Source: DATFNI01 sp963712305
Lineage (GTDB): Bacteria > Bacteroidota > Rhodothermia > Balneolales > DATFMH01
Assembly: GCA_963712305.1 (NCBI GenBank)
Contig: CAVQHI010000005.1
Span: 124,001 to 188,000 of the forward strand
Direction: 5' to 3'
DNA: 64,000 bases
Position numbers and translations under genes: made by a program. Shown piece by piece: positions 27,646-36,630 of this stretch (the stretch's first letter is position 1; every line of letters begins with the position of its first letter). Under the pieces are notes generated by a model, which was given only the letters and a program-made list of their open reading frames with translations, did not search any database and was not told the origin of the DNA.

Positions 27646-29523
27646 ATGCAATCTTACGAATACAACAGGGACTCCCTCAAACGCGCTCTCGAGAATCAAA
27701 TCAGGAGAGTGAATGCCAAAATCGAGTACTACGATCTATGGGATAATCGCCTCTCAACAATGCGCCTTGTCGTTTTCCTTAGTGGACTTGCCCTGGTATA
27801 TCTAACCGCGCGAATCGGGAATCCATGGCTTTTTACCGGAACCATATTGATTTTTTTAGCTTCTTTTGTAGGCCTGGTTCGGCATCATCGAAACATTGAC
27901 AATGCCCGGGACAGGGCCAAACGATGGATTACCATTCGGTCAACTCACCTGGCACGGATGTCCCTTGACTGGGACAACATCCCGAAAAAGCACCTTGTTG
28001 AAGTAGACACACACCATCCTTTCGCACATGAACTCAACATCATTGGCAGGCATTCCCTTTTGGAATTGATGGATACGGCAATCTATCCCGGCGGAAGCGA
28101 AAAGCTGACAAGCTGGTTTACGGATACTGAACCTGCGCTTTTTGAGATTGAAGAAAGAAGAGCGTTAGTCCGGGAGTTGAAACCGTTATCCTACTTTCGG
28201 GATCTGCTCCAATTGAAAGCGATGCAGGTTCAGGCAAAGACCGATCCCCGTGATTGGGATATGCCGACATTATTTCAGTGGCTTCGAATGGCCAAAGGCA
28301 GATCATATTTGAAAAGTCTCGCGCTCGTAGGCTCACTGGCTGCAATTAACATCTTACTGATTATTCTTTTCCTTATGGGTGTTACTGGTGCCTATTTCAT
28401 CATATCCTTTTTCGCTTATTTATTCATCTACAATCTACACAGCGATAAGATAGAAGGCATTTTCGACGATGCGTACAGAATGGAAAAGCTGCTGCGCCGA
28501 TTCAATAATGTGCTCGAGTACCTCGAAACCTACTCTTACAAAACCGGTAGCAAACTCAGCGATTTCTGTGCGATCTTTCACAACACTGAAAGTCGTCCAT
28601 CCCGATTTCTCAAAAAGATCATCCGCCTGACAGCAGCCGCTTCATTGGAGAAGAATGAAATATTTCATGCCCTTGTGAATTTTATCCTGCCGTGGGATCT
28701 ATACTTTTCGCATCGCTTAAACTCGTACAAAATTACATTAGCGGAAAAACTGGAGCCCTGGCTGGATCGTTTTTATGAGCTTGAAGCGCTTTGTTCCATC
28801 GCCAATTTCTCATGGTTAAATCCTGATTTTACATTTCCTGAATTCTTTTCTGATGATCAAACCCCTGCTTTTAGAGCATCAAATCTGGGCCATCCACTAA
28901 TTAAAAGAAATTCAAAGGTCACGAATGATGTCTCAATTGAAAAAACCGGATCATTATTGTTGATTACCGGTTCCAACATGTCTGGAAAGAGCACTTTTTT
29001 AAGAACTATGGGTATCAACTTGTGTCTCAGTTTCGCAGGCGGACCAGTTAACGCTGCCAAATTTCAAACCACCCCCTTTCGAATATTCTCGAGCATCAAC
29101 GTATCCGATTCTTTGGATGAGGGCCTTTCTCACTTTTATGCCGAAGTGAAACGACTCCGTGCAATGCTGGATGAGCTCGCTGAACCACACCAGTGGCCCC
29201 TTTTCTTTATGGTTGATGAGATCTTTAAAGGCACTAATAACAGAGAGCGTCTGACCGGAAGTACCGCACTTTTGAAACATGTAGCCGGGAAAAATGGCAT
29301 TGGAATCGTATCTACTCATGATCTTGAACTGGCACAGCTCGAACAGGAAATACCTGAGCTCCATAACTGGCATTTTGAGGAGACGATTGAAAATGACCGA
29401 ATGAGTTTCAAATACAAACTCAGTGAAGGTCCGTGTCCCACTACAAATGCACTAAAAATTATGGAAATGGAAGGCTTGCCCATCAATGGTAACTTTCATC
29501 ACGGGTCTATACAAAAGAGCTGA
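27646..29523 (+). CDS. Membrane-anchored MutS-family ATPase
   Basis: 625 residues. Residues 40-85 and 218-262 hold paired hydrophobic segments (LVVFLSGLALVYLTA, LFTGTILIFLASFVGLV, INILLIILFLMGV, YFIISFFAYLFIYNL). The C-terminal half is a MutS lever and ATPase: TGSNMSGKSTFLRTMG (Walker A, about 441), the family motif FSSINVSDSLDEGLSHFYAE, FMVDEIFKGTNNRER (Walker B, about 521) and GIVSTHDLELA. The mismatch-binding domain of MutS1 is absent. This is a known but little studied type in Bacteroidota, usually annotated MutS-like. Role unknown; membrane placement argues against ordinary mismatch repair. The last 12 residues run over a foreign Fic remnant, so the natural C-terminus may be altered. Confidence 0.85.
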   Translation: MQSYEYNRDSLKRALENQIRRVNAKIEYYDLWDNRLSTMRLVVFLSGLALVYLTARIGNPWLFTGTILIFLASFVGLVRHHRNIDNARDRAKRWITIRSTHLARMSLDWDNIPKKHLVEVDTHHPFAHELNIIGRHSLLELMDTAIYPGGSEKLTSWFTDTEPALFEIEERRALVRELKPLSYFRDLLQLKAMQVQAKTDPRDWDMPTLFQWLRMAKGRSYLKSLALVGSLAAINILLIILFLMGVTGAYFIISFFAYLFIYNLHSDKIEGIFDDAYRMEKLLRRFNNVLEYLETYSYKTGSKLSDFCAIFHNTESRPSRFLKKIIRLTAAASLEKNEIFHALVNFILPWDLYFSHRLNSYKITLAEKLEPWLDRFYELEALCSIANFSWLNPDFTFPEFFSDDQTPAFRASNLGHPLIKRNSKVTNDVSIEKTGSLLLITGSNMSGKSTFLRTMGINLCLSFAGGPVNAAKFQTTPFRIFSSINVSDSLDEGLSHFYAEVKRLRAMLDELAEPHQWPLFFMVDEIFKGTNNRERLTGSTALLKHVAGKNGIGIVSTHDLELAQLEQEIPELHNWHFEETIENDRMSFKYKLSEGPCPTTNALKIMEMEGLPINGNFHHGSIQKS

Positions 29524-29714
29524 TCGAACTACTCTTCGTAGAGCCTTATTGCAAAGTAAAGTTATTGGTAGATAGTGGAATAGCAAAACGCCAGACGGCG
29601 GCGGAATATCTTAAAGTGCTCGAAAATATCGTAATCCTGAAAAGTAAGCTGGTTGGAAGGGAAATCCTTTTCCTGAACCTGCCGCTGCATGAGTTGTTAT
29701 CCGGAGAAAAATAA
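29508..29714 (+). pseudogene. C-terminal fragment of a Fic-family protein
   Basis: In the +1 frame relative to the end of the MutS-like gene the sequence reads YTKELIELLFVEPYCKVK, LLVDSGIAKRQTAAEYLKVL and LVGREILFLNLPLHELL before a TAA at 29712. This is the winged-helix tail typical of Fic/DOC AMP-transferases. The Fic core (HPFxxGNGR) is absent, so only the last 68 residues survive. A deletion probably fused it to the preceding gene. Confidence 0.8.
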
Positions 29715-29727
29715 TGATTCAGTAATG

Positions 29728-29750
29728 ATGTGTCGATGATTTCGACACAT
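29728..29750. terminator. Hairpin between convergent genes
   Basis: ATGTGTCGA and TCGACACAT form a 9-bp stem with a 5-base loop, between the Fic remnant (+) and the YciI gene (-). The T-run is weak, so it may act only as a bidirectional pause. Confidence 0.45.
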
Positions 29751-29795
29751 TTGGATTATATGTCGATATAAAATTCATTTATCGAAATATACATG

Positions 29796-30086
29796 CTATT
29801 TCTGCTTAAGAAAGCTAAGTTCGGCGGCTGTCATCGTCGGTATAAACTCGGTGATTTCATACATAGCAACTCCATTGACCCGGAAAGGATCCTCATTCAA
29901 AATATCTTCCATGACCTGCCTGTTGTCAGCACGGGCAAGAATTACCCCTCCTGATCGTGGCACCTTTCTTCCTGATGCAAGAAAAAAGCCGGCATCATAT
30001 TGTTTTTTCAAAAAATCAACATGTTTTGGCAGGTATTTATCAACCTCATCCAAAGGTTTAACGTATGTCAGTTCAATTACAAACAT
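29796..30086 (-). CDS. YciI-like (YCII) family protein
   Basis: 96 residues with the ferredoxin-like YCII fold: MFVIELTYVKPLDEVDKYLPKHVDFL, AGFFLASGRKVPRSGGVILA, EDPFRVNGVAMYEITEF. The His-Asp pair (KHVDF, EDPF) is the proposed active site of the family. Biochemical role is unknown for most members. Small stand-alone cytoplasmic protein. Confidence 0.88.
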   Translation of the reverse strand: MFVIELTYVKPLDEVDKYLPKHVDFLKKQYDAGFFLASGRKVPRSGGVILARADNRQVMEDILNEDPFRVNGVAMYEITEFIPTMTAAELSFLKQK

Positions 30087-30188
30087 AAGCTCTCACCAGC
30101 ATTAATCAGTCCATTTTTTACGTAGTCTTCATCCTCTACGTTAAGACTCTTGGATTGTTTCCAATTTCCCGATCCACATCCACTTTAT

Positions 30189-31465
30189 GAAGGCTTTGAA
30201 AAACCCTTTGTTGTTCTTTGATTTATTTTTCGTGGCTGAATGTGGAGATATTTCTGCTGGATTGCTTGTGTTTTCCACCAATCCTTGTTCGAAATGACTC
30301 CCTGGCAGCCTTCAAAAGGCTGTAAGAAGCCGGTTGTATGTGCCCTTTTGGGTTCATAGAGCTACCGATCCCATGGATCTTGATGTTTCAAGCAAAAATC
30401 CTGCTCTCGACAGGTTCCATCCCATACAGGTAAACAGGAATCGAAGCCGGTTACGAGCCTGATTTTTAGCCCTCATGAGCTCCATCCGGGCCTTGGTCTT
30501 CATCCAGGCAAACGGGTGCTCCACTGCGGCCCGTACGCGACTGTGTTTGCGGTTTCGCTTTTTTTGAGAACCCGACAAGGGCTGGCTTTTGGTGGCTTTG
30601 TCCAGCACTCCGTAGTACCAGCCGAAGTGCCGGGCCGAAAACTTGTGATCCCCATTGAAGTAGGCCTTATCACCGAACAGGGCCTTCTCATCATAGCTGA
30701 CCAGCTGTTCGGTCTGGGTGCTGTCGTGGTAACTGGCGGGGGTAAAGATGGCCTTACGAATCAGTTTGGACTCGATGTCCACCCCAATATGACCTTTATA
30801 GCCAAAGTAGTAGACCCCGCCTTTTTTCGTAGAGTTGGCATCGGTATCGATCTGGGGGGAAGGCCTGCGGGTTAGCTCCTGGCGCTTCTCATCCGAGAGG
30901 GGACGATTCGCCGAGGGAAGAATCGTAGCATCCACGATGGTGCCTTTTTTGACCATCAGCCCTTTGGCTTCCAACTGCTGGTTGATCAGATCAAAAATAC
31001 GCTCATCCAGCTTATGGATGCTCAGTGCTTCTTTGAAGCGCCAAAACGTGGTAAAATCTGGAATCTCCTGGTCCAGGTTGACCCCCACAAACCGCTGAAA
31101 GCTTAGTCGGTCAATGAGTTGATCTTCCAATTGAGGATCACTCAGGCTGAACAGGGATTGTAGAAACGTGGCTTTGATCATCCACAGTGGGTTTTTACGA
31201 GGCCGCCCACCGGTCTTAGTATCGGTTTTATCAATAATGGCAATCTCCTGAACCAATGGCTGCCAGTCGATGATCTGATCGAGCTTAGCCAGGTGTTTGG
31301 AAAGTTTGCTGATTTTTCGCCTGCTTGAAAGAAGTCCGTCGCCAAAGCTTAATTGGTTGATATCAGCCATGATGAAAAATCTGAGTTTGAGTGAACATTC
31401 AATTAGACCGAAAATAATGTAAATCCTTTACAACCTCACACTGTATGGGGTTTTGCAAAGCCTTC
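30189..31465 (-). mobile_element. IS5-family insertion sequence, copy 1
   Basis: 1277 bp with ends GAAGGCTTTG...CAAAGCCTTC and a 5-bp target duplication TTTAT (30184-30188 and 31466-31470). Matches copy 2 (39918-41194) in length and sequence; the only difference I found is at about 30324 (AAGAAG against ATGAAG). It lies in intergenic DNA between the YciI gene and an AT-rich region. Confidence 0.93.
30354..31370 (-). CDS. IS5-family transposase, copy 1
   Basis: 338-residue DDE transposase. N-terminal DUF772-type domain (IDWQPLVQEIA, GGRPRKNPLWMIKATFLQSL). First Asp in TIVDATILPS, second in EKALFGDKAYFNG, Glu in VRAAVEHPFAWMK with the following basic residues. GHIGVDIESKLI is the usual IS5 segment. 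Complete reading frame identical to copy 2, so probably active and recently transposed. Confidence 0.95.
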   Translation of the reverse strand: MADINQLSFGDGLLSSRRKISKLSKHLAKLDQIIDWQPLVQEIAIIDKTDTKTGGRPRKNPLWMIKATFLQSLFSLSDPQLEDQLIDRLSFQRFVGVNLDQEIPDFTTFWRFKEALSIHKLDERIFDLINQQLEAKGLMVKKGTIVDATILPSANRPLSDEKRQELTRRPSPQIDTDANSTKKGGVYYFGYKGHIGVDIESKLIRKAIFTPASYHDSTQTEQLVSYDEKALFGDKAYFNGDHKFSARHFGWYYGVLDKATKSQPLSGSQKKRNRKHSRVRAAVEHPFAWMKTKARMELMRAKNQARNRLRFLFTCMGWNLSRAGFLLETSRSMGSVAL

Positions 31466-31552
31466 TTTATATATACGTGTTACTGAATAGCCACAATACT
31501 ACTCGCTGGGATATCTATGACAAACTAAAAGACCACGTGGATCAAAACTTAT

Positions 31553-31844
31553 TATATGTTTGCATACACTGCATTTGTAAAAAAATCTAACGGTTCTTTA
31601 TACAAAAGAGAGCACGGAACCATAATAATTTCCACGTCATATAGACATGATGAAAAAAATTTACATCTTTTTTAAAAAAAAGTTAATACAAAAATATGCA
31701 AACATATAGAATTGATAGTTCGCGATAAAACCATCTTTAATTTTAACTTTAAAAGAATTATGATATGGTAAGTGATAAGTGTTCATTTCCAGACATTTGG
31801 TTGGGGCGTAAGTATTACTGAATGACCGTTAGTCGCGAACTGTC
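31553..31844. repeat. Two interlocking inverted-repeat pairs in an AT-rich gap
   Basis: The 499-base gap 31466-31964 has no gene. Pair 1: TATATGTTTGCATA (31553-31566) and its perfect complement TATGCAAACATATA (31695-31708). Pair 2: GATAGTTCGCGA (31714-31725) and TCGCGAACTGTC (31833-31844), 11 of 12 matching. They stand one after the other upstream of the formyltransferase-like gene. They could be ends of small elements or binding sites; nothing else supports either. Confidence 0.5.
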
Positions 31845-31964
31845 AAAAATATTGAGCACATCACTACTATTAAATATCAGCAACCAATCGTCAGTCTTTA
31901 CTGCATATTTAACTAAGGATCAGTTAAATTAGGGGGGGATGACGTTTAAACAGGAAGAGTTAAA

Positions 31965-32909
31965 ATGAAAAAGCGCTTTGTCTTCTTTGGGAATGGAATA
32001 TCTGTCCTTTCTACCATTCTATTCCAGTCTTTGCAAAAAGCATCCGAAACACTGGATATAGATATTGTAGCTGCTGTAGATACTAATCCTCTTTCTAAAA
32101 GTGAAAGAGAAATATTTCATCTAAAAAACTCACTTAAAAAAATGTTCAGTCATGATTTTGAGGATGAGTTATTCAATGACACTCCTTTTTACAAGGATAT
32201 TACTGGGGATATGCCTGTCTTTGTAAGCAGTGATATTAACGAGAATGATTTCGTTCGCAAACTCTCTTACTTGAATCCTGATTACGCAATTGTAGCGCGA
32301 TGCCCGCAAGTTTTCGGGAGTCGGCTTATCGGTTGTTTCAAAAAGGTTATCAACTTCCAGACATCGCTTCTTCCGGATTACTGTGGAACCGATTCCATAC
32401 AGTGGGCCATGTATAACGAAGAGCCAACAACAGGATTTACATATCACCATCTAAGAAGTGATGACAATAACGGAAATATTCTACTTCAAGGGAAGTTCAG
32501 CATCGACTATCAGAAATCATCAACGGAAGTGATTCTGGATTTAACCAATTATTCGGCAAACCGTATGTATCATATGCTCCAGTTATTACTATCCGGTTAT
32601 GATGGATATAAACCAGAGGGTAAGGGCTCATATTACAGTAAAAGAAACAGAGACCAATTCCTGCTGGTTGGAGATGCAATGCATGTAAATTTGCTCGAAA
32701 ACATAGAAGACATTCAAAAAAGAATCCAAATCTGGGGATTTGTTCAGATTCAATATAAAGGACAAGCAGTCAATGTGACACGAATCGATTCCTTAGGAAA
32801 TATCAGGCGTATCAACCACCTGCCTCCTTTTTTGTTTCGTTTTCTGTTTAAACCCTATCAGTCACGCCAAATGCCTGCCAGCTTATATTTATTGAAAATG
32901 ACAGTATAA
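31965..32909 (+). CDS. Formyltransferase-fold protein with altered active site
   Basis: 314 residues. The Rossmann start (KKRFVFFGNGISVLS) and the central block VINFQTSLLPDYCGTDSIQW, EPTTGFTYHHL and DDNNGNILLQGKF match methionyl-tRNA/sugar formyltransferases, where the pattern is N-x-H-x-S-x-LP-x-x-G ... D-x-G. Here the catalytic His is replaced by Gln (NFQTS) and the Arg of the YRG motif by Cys; the Asn and Asp are kept. The good Shine-Dalgarno (CAGGAAGAG) 6-8 bases before the ATG supports the start. Low GC flanks and a lack of pathway neighbours hint at transfer. It could be a sugar N-formyltransferase relative or an inactive derivative. Confidence 0.75.
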   Translation: MKKRFVFFGNGISVLSTILFQSLQKASETLDIDIVAAVDTNPLSKSEREIFHLKNSLKKMFSHDFEDELFNDTPFYKDITGDMPVFVSSDINENDFVRKLSYLNPDYAIVARCPQVFGSRLIGCFKKVINFQTSLLPDYCGTDSIQWAMYNEEPTTGFTYHHLRSDDNNGNILLQGKFSIDYQKSSTEVILDLTNYSANRMYHMLQLLLSGYDGYKPEGKGSYYSKRNRDQFLLVGDAMHVNLLENIEDIQKRIQIWGFVQIQYKGQAVNVTRIDSLGNIRRINHLPPFLFRFLFKPYQSRQMPASLYLLKMTV

Positions 32910-33110
32910 TCTCTCCAATATTTTTAAGCTTTCACTTTTGTTTCTAACGCATTTCAAGGGTAAATGATACCTTTTCTGATTTAAATGTCAATTTTCCCGG
33001 GTGAGCCGGTATCATAATGATGGTTTTTTTGATATCCTCTAAAATGACTTATAGCTGTTATAAGTTGATATTGCAGTACGTTAAAAAATCAAGAAACTAC
33101 ATTATAGCAT

Positions 33111-33917
33111 ATGAAAGCTGAACACATCGCAATTATCGGTGGTGGGAACCTTGGAGCTTCAATTGCCGAGGGACTCGTTCACACACAATTTGTCTCACCC
33201 GAAGCCATTACCGTCACCCGGCGCAAGACAAAGTTGATTTTACATCTCGAAGAACTTGGGATAAACATCAGTAACAATAACACGGAAGCTGTTTCTGCAG
33301 CCGATATCGTAATTGTTGCTGTTCAGCCGAAGCAAATGCATGATGTCCTATTGGAAATACGTCCCGTCCTCAATCCGGAAAAACACATCCTGATATCAAC
33401 AGCCGCGGGGTTTGCTATTCGTGATATCCAGGATATCGTTGGCACAAAGGTGGCTACTATGCGTGCCATGCCGAACACAGCTATTGCTATCCAACAGTCC
33501 ATGACTTGTATTGCAACGCATAACGCCAATGAAGAACAGAAGGATCTGGTTGCTGCACTTTTTGATAAATTGGGTAAAACGGCTTTCATCGAAGAAGAAC
33601 TTATGGAATCTGCCACGGCACTTGGCGCCTGCGGCATTGCATTTGCCCTTCGTTTTATCCGTGCTACCACACAGGGTGGAATCGAGATAGGATTCGAAGC
33701 TGATCTTGCACAGCTGGTTGCAACACAAACCGTAAAAGGCGCGGCTTCGCTTCTCCTTGAAAAATCACGTCATCCCGAGGAGGAAATTGATAAAGTAACC
33801 ACTCCGCGTGGATGTACCATCGCCGGACTCAATGAGATGGAACACCAGGGTTTCAGCTCTGCTCTGATCAAGGGAGTCATCACTTCCTACAGCAAGATTG
33901 CAAAACTGCAGGATTGA
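33111..33917 (+). CDS. proC: Pyrroline-5-carboxylate reductase
   Basis: 268 residues; last step of proline synthesis, NAD(P)H-dependent reduction of pyrroline-5-carboxylate. N-terminal Rossmann motif IAIIGGGNLGASIAEGL, substrate region MRAMPNTAIAIQQSMT and the C-terminal dimer motif VTTPRGCTIAGLNEME. Normal length. ATG 33111 preceded by an AT-rich leader with no strong ribosome site. Monocistronic; proA and proB are not in the window. Confidence 0.95.
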   Translation: MKAEHIAIIGGGNLGASIAEGLVHTQFVSPEAITVTRRKTKLILHLEELGINISNNNTEAVSAADIVIVAVQPKQMHDVLLEIRPVLNPEKHILISTAAGFAIRDIQDIVGTKVATMRAMPNTAIAIQQSMTCIATHNANEEQKDLVAALFDKLGKTAFIEEELMESATALGACGIAFALRFIRATTQGGIEIGFEADLAQLVATQTVKGAASLLLEKSRHPEEEIDKVTTPRGCTIAGLNEMEHQGFSSALIKGVITSYSKIAKLQD

Positions 33918-33963
33918 TCCTGATTGTGAAAAGTCAAGCATGAGACAAGCTTAGGCATATGTA

Positions 33964-34107
33964 TGTCATCCTAACGTCGTTTTGCCTGCAAAACGGCGTA
34001 GGATCTCGTCAATACCCGTTCCACCACTGCGGATCAGTTGCAACAACCATTGCCATATGCCGGGAGATTCTGATTTTCCCCGTAAATGGGGGAAAATCAG
34101 AATGACG
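33964..34107. repeat. TCATCCTGA-framed palindromic repeat, site 2
   Basis: Opens TGTCATCCTAACGT, holds the palindrome GTTTTGCCTGCAAAAC and then GGATCTCGTC. Further on a second palindrome GATTTTCCCC...GGGGGAAAATC is followed by AGAATGACG, the inverse of the opening. The palindromes differ from those at site 1 although the frame is the same. Confidence 0.6.
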
Positions 34108-34139
34108 GAATCGTTTGGAATCTGTAGGATCAAAGTCCT

Positions 34140-34715
34140 TCAGTGGTTACCATATACGATACAGCCGACTTCGGTTGGATGATCCTCTACCATGCAGTTG
34201 CCGGGGACCTTTCGAAGTAACCACAGTGTGACGAAATCGCCGCCGGCGCCCATGATGAAAAGTGCGCCAAACCATAGCAATATCGGGCTTTGTACAACCA
34301 AAGCAAATATGGCAGGTATCAATCCAACGACAATACCCGGCATGACGACTCCCCATCGGTATGCATTAGCATTTAGGGGCACTTTGCAGTGCGCGTAGGG
34401 CGTGAGCAGTTTCCAGTATACTCCGAAACGAATTTCAGAAACTGGAACATTGCCACACCACGACCAGGTAAGTCCGTGAAGTGCTTCATGTATGATCGTA
34501 CCAACTATAAGCAACACAACCAGTAAGATCATGTCATTTCGCAGGTTGGCAAGGCTGTCGACCATAGCCTGCATACCATAAACATACAGGTATAAATACA
34601 CAACAAAGATGGATGGAATCAGGGCCAACGAACCAAAAACATTGGCCTTTACTGCAGTAAGTGTGTAATTCCTGGGAGATCCTTGTTGAGAATTTTGCTG
34701 ATCATGACTATTCAA
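34140..34715 (-). CDS. DUF3267 membrane metalloprotease-like protein
   Basis: 191 residues with about four membrane segments. A zinc-protease HExxH box lies inside the second (VGTIIHEALHGLTWSW), followed by a conserved Tyr/His stretch (YWKLLTPYAHCKVPL) and a Pro-Gly loop (GVVMPGIVVGLIPAI), with a late acidic residue in GAGGDFVTLWL that could be the third ligand. This is the DUF3267 pattern, related to site-2 proteases. Substrate unknown. Stand-alone gene. Confidence 0.8.
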   Translation of the reverse strand: MNSHDQQNSQQGSPRNYTLTAVKANVFGSLALIPSIFVVYLYLYVYGMQAMVDSLANLRNDMILLVVLLIVGTIIHEALHGLTWSWCGNVPVSEIRFGVYWKLLTPYAHCKVPLNANAYRWGVVMPGIVVGLIPAIFALVVQSPILLWFGALFIMGAGGDFVTLWLLRKVPGNCMVEDHPTEVGCIVYGNH

Positions 34716-34948
34716 GCTTACTCCCGCTTTTATATGAATATTGAAAAATGCAAAATATGCATTGTTAGGTTAATTCCTGTTTTCGGCGTATCTTTGGTTT
34801 CTCTAAATTTAAACTCTGTTACAGTTTCCTTCCTTATCCGGTTTTCACTTCGGCGGTATAACCGACCAGAACTTTCGTTGATCGCATACGTCATTTCCCG
34901 ATCATCCGGGCCATTGGAGACTAAAGCAGACCTAACTAACAGGACTCC

Positions 34949-36601
34949 ATGAGCTCATTCGATGAATTGGGCCTTGCTCCGGAACTGCTATCTGGCATCC
35001 GCGAGTTGGGTTTCGAAGAACCTATGCCCATACAACAGGAAGTTATTCCTCTTCTTCTAAATCAACCAGGCGACCTTATTGGTCTTGCCCAAACTGGCAC
35101 AGGTAAAACAGCCGCATTTGGCTTACCACTTTTACAGCATATTGATATTCAATGTCGTACTCCCCAGGCTGCCATACTTTGTCCAACCAGGGAACTTTGT
35201 CTCCAGATTACCAAAGAACTTGATCGCTATGCAAAACATCTAAACAAATTAAATGTTGTTGCAGTCTATGGTGGAGCTGATATCCGTCGGCAGATTAAAG
35301 CCCTCAGAGACGGCGCCCAGGTTGTTGTTGCAACACCGGGTCGCCTTTTAGATCTCATCCGGCGCGGGAGCATTAATCTTAATGATATCAAGACTGTTGT
35401 TCTTGATGAGGCCGATGAAATGTTAAATATGGGATTTCGTGAAGAGTTAGATGCCATTTTGGATGCCATGCCCTCTGATCGTAATACTCACCTTTTTTCC
35501 GCCACGCTTCCTAAAGAAGTAGCTGCTCTGAGTAAACGGTATATGTCTGAGCCACGTACCATAACCATCGGCAAACGTAATGCCGGTTCAGATCAGATTG
35601 AGCACGTATTTTACCGGGTACATCCGCGCGATCGATATCCGGCACTGCGGCGCATTGTAGACGCCCATCCTAAGATATATGGCATTGTCTTTTGCAGAAC
35701 CCGCCAGGATACACGTGATGTCGCCGAAAAGTTAATTCGTGACGGATACAATGCGGATGCTATCCACGGCGACCTGTCTCAGCCCCAGCGCGACCAGGTT
35801 ATGAATCAGTTTCGGAAAGGCTATCTCCAAATTCTAGTCGCGACTGACGTTGCCGCGCGTGGCATCGATGTTGCCGACCTCACACACGTCATTCATTTTC
35901 ACCTGCCCGATGACGTTGAAGGCTATACACACCGCAGCGGCCGTACCGGTAGAGCCGGCAACCAGGGTGTATCAATTGCTTTGATTGAGCCACGGGAGAG
36001 CAGGCGACTAAAGATGATCGAAAAGACGCTGCCGAATCGATTCAATGAAGGCCATATTCCTACAGCTCAGCAGGTCATCACAAATCAAATTCAGCACAGA
36101 ATTAATTCGATAGACCAGATTGATGCTGATCATGAACTCCTGGATGAAATCATGCCGGAAATAACCAAGCAACTCGAGGGACTTGATCGTGAAGAGCTTA
36201 TTAAGCGGTTTGTTGCTTCGGCTTATCAACCCATGCTCTCCTTTTACAAGACGGCTCCGGATCTTAATGCGCCAAAAGAGCGCAGTAAATCAAACCGATC
36301 CTCAAAAACTCGCGAACGCGGTAATCGCAGCCGCGACAGAAGGGTACGAAGATCTAGCGGTAACTACCGAAGATTGATGATGAATATCGGGAAAAAGGAC
36401 GGATTATCGCCTAAAGATATCATTCGTGCGATTAACGATGTCCCGATTCTCGGGAGTCAGCGCGTTTCAATCGGAAACATTAATATTGAAAAACACTTCT
36501 CTGTTGTGGAGGTTGACGAACAATTCGCTTCTGAACTGGGACGCAGTCTCAACAAAAGCCGAATCGGACGACGTAAAGCGCAGGTGCAAGTCGAAGGCTG
36601 A
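34949..36601 (+). CDS. deaD: DEAD-box RNA helicase with DbpA-type RNA-binding tail
   Basis: 550 residues. RecA domain 1: Q motif FEEPMPIQQEVIP, motif I AQTGTGKT, Ia PTRELCLQ, motif II VLDEADEML, motif III SATLP. RecA domain 2: VFCRTRQDTRDVAEKL, ATDVAARGIDV (V), HRSGRTGRAG (VI). Then a helical part, a basic Ser/Arg-rich linker (about 430-465) and a C-terminal DbpA/CsdA-type RRM (MMNIGKKDGLSPKDIIRAI ... FSVVEV). Probably acts in ribosome assembly or RNA turnover in the cold. ATG 34949 follows a CAGGACTCC leader. Confidence 0.94.
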   Translation: MSSFDELGLAPELLSGIRELGFEEPMPIQQEVIPLLLNQPGDLIGLAQTGTGKTAAFGLPLLQHIDIQCRTPQAAILCPTRELCLQITKELDRYAKHLNKLNVVAVYGGADIRRQIKALRDGAQVVVATPGRLLDLIRRGSINLNDIKTVVLDEADEMLNMGFREELDAILDAMPSDRNTHLFSATLPKEVAALSKRYMSEPRTITIGKRNAGSDQIEHVFYRVHPRDRYPALRRIVDAHPKIYGIVFCRTRQDTRDVAEKLIRDGYNADAIHGDLSQPQRDQVMNQFRKGYLQILVATDVAARGIDVADLTHVIHFHLPDDVEGYTHRSGRTGRAGNQGVSIALIEPRESRRLKMIEKTLPNRFNEGHIPTAQQVITNQIQHRINSIDQIDADHELLDEIMPEITKQLEGLDREELIKRFVASAYQPMLSFYKTAPDLNAPKERSKSNRSSKTRERGNRSRDRRVRRSSGNYRRLMMNIGKKDGLSPKDIIRAINDVPILGSQRVSIGNINIEKHFSVVEVDEQFASELGRSLNKSRIGRRKAQVQVEG

Positions 36602-36630
36602 TAACTCGTGAAATATCAGCATAAATAATT

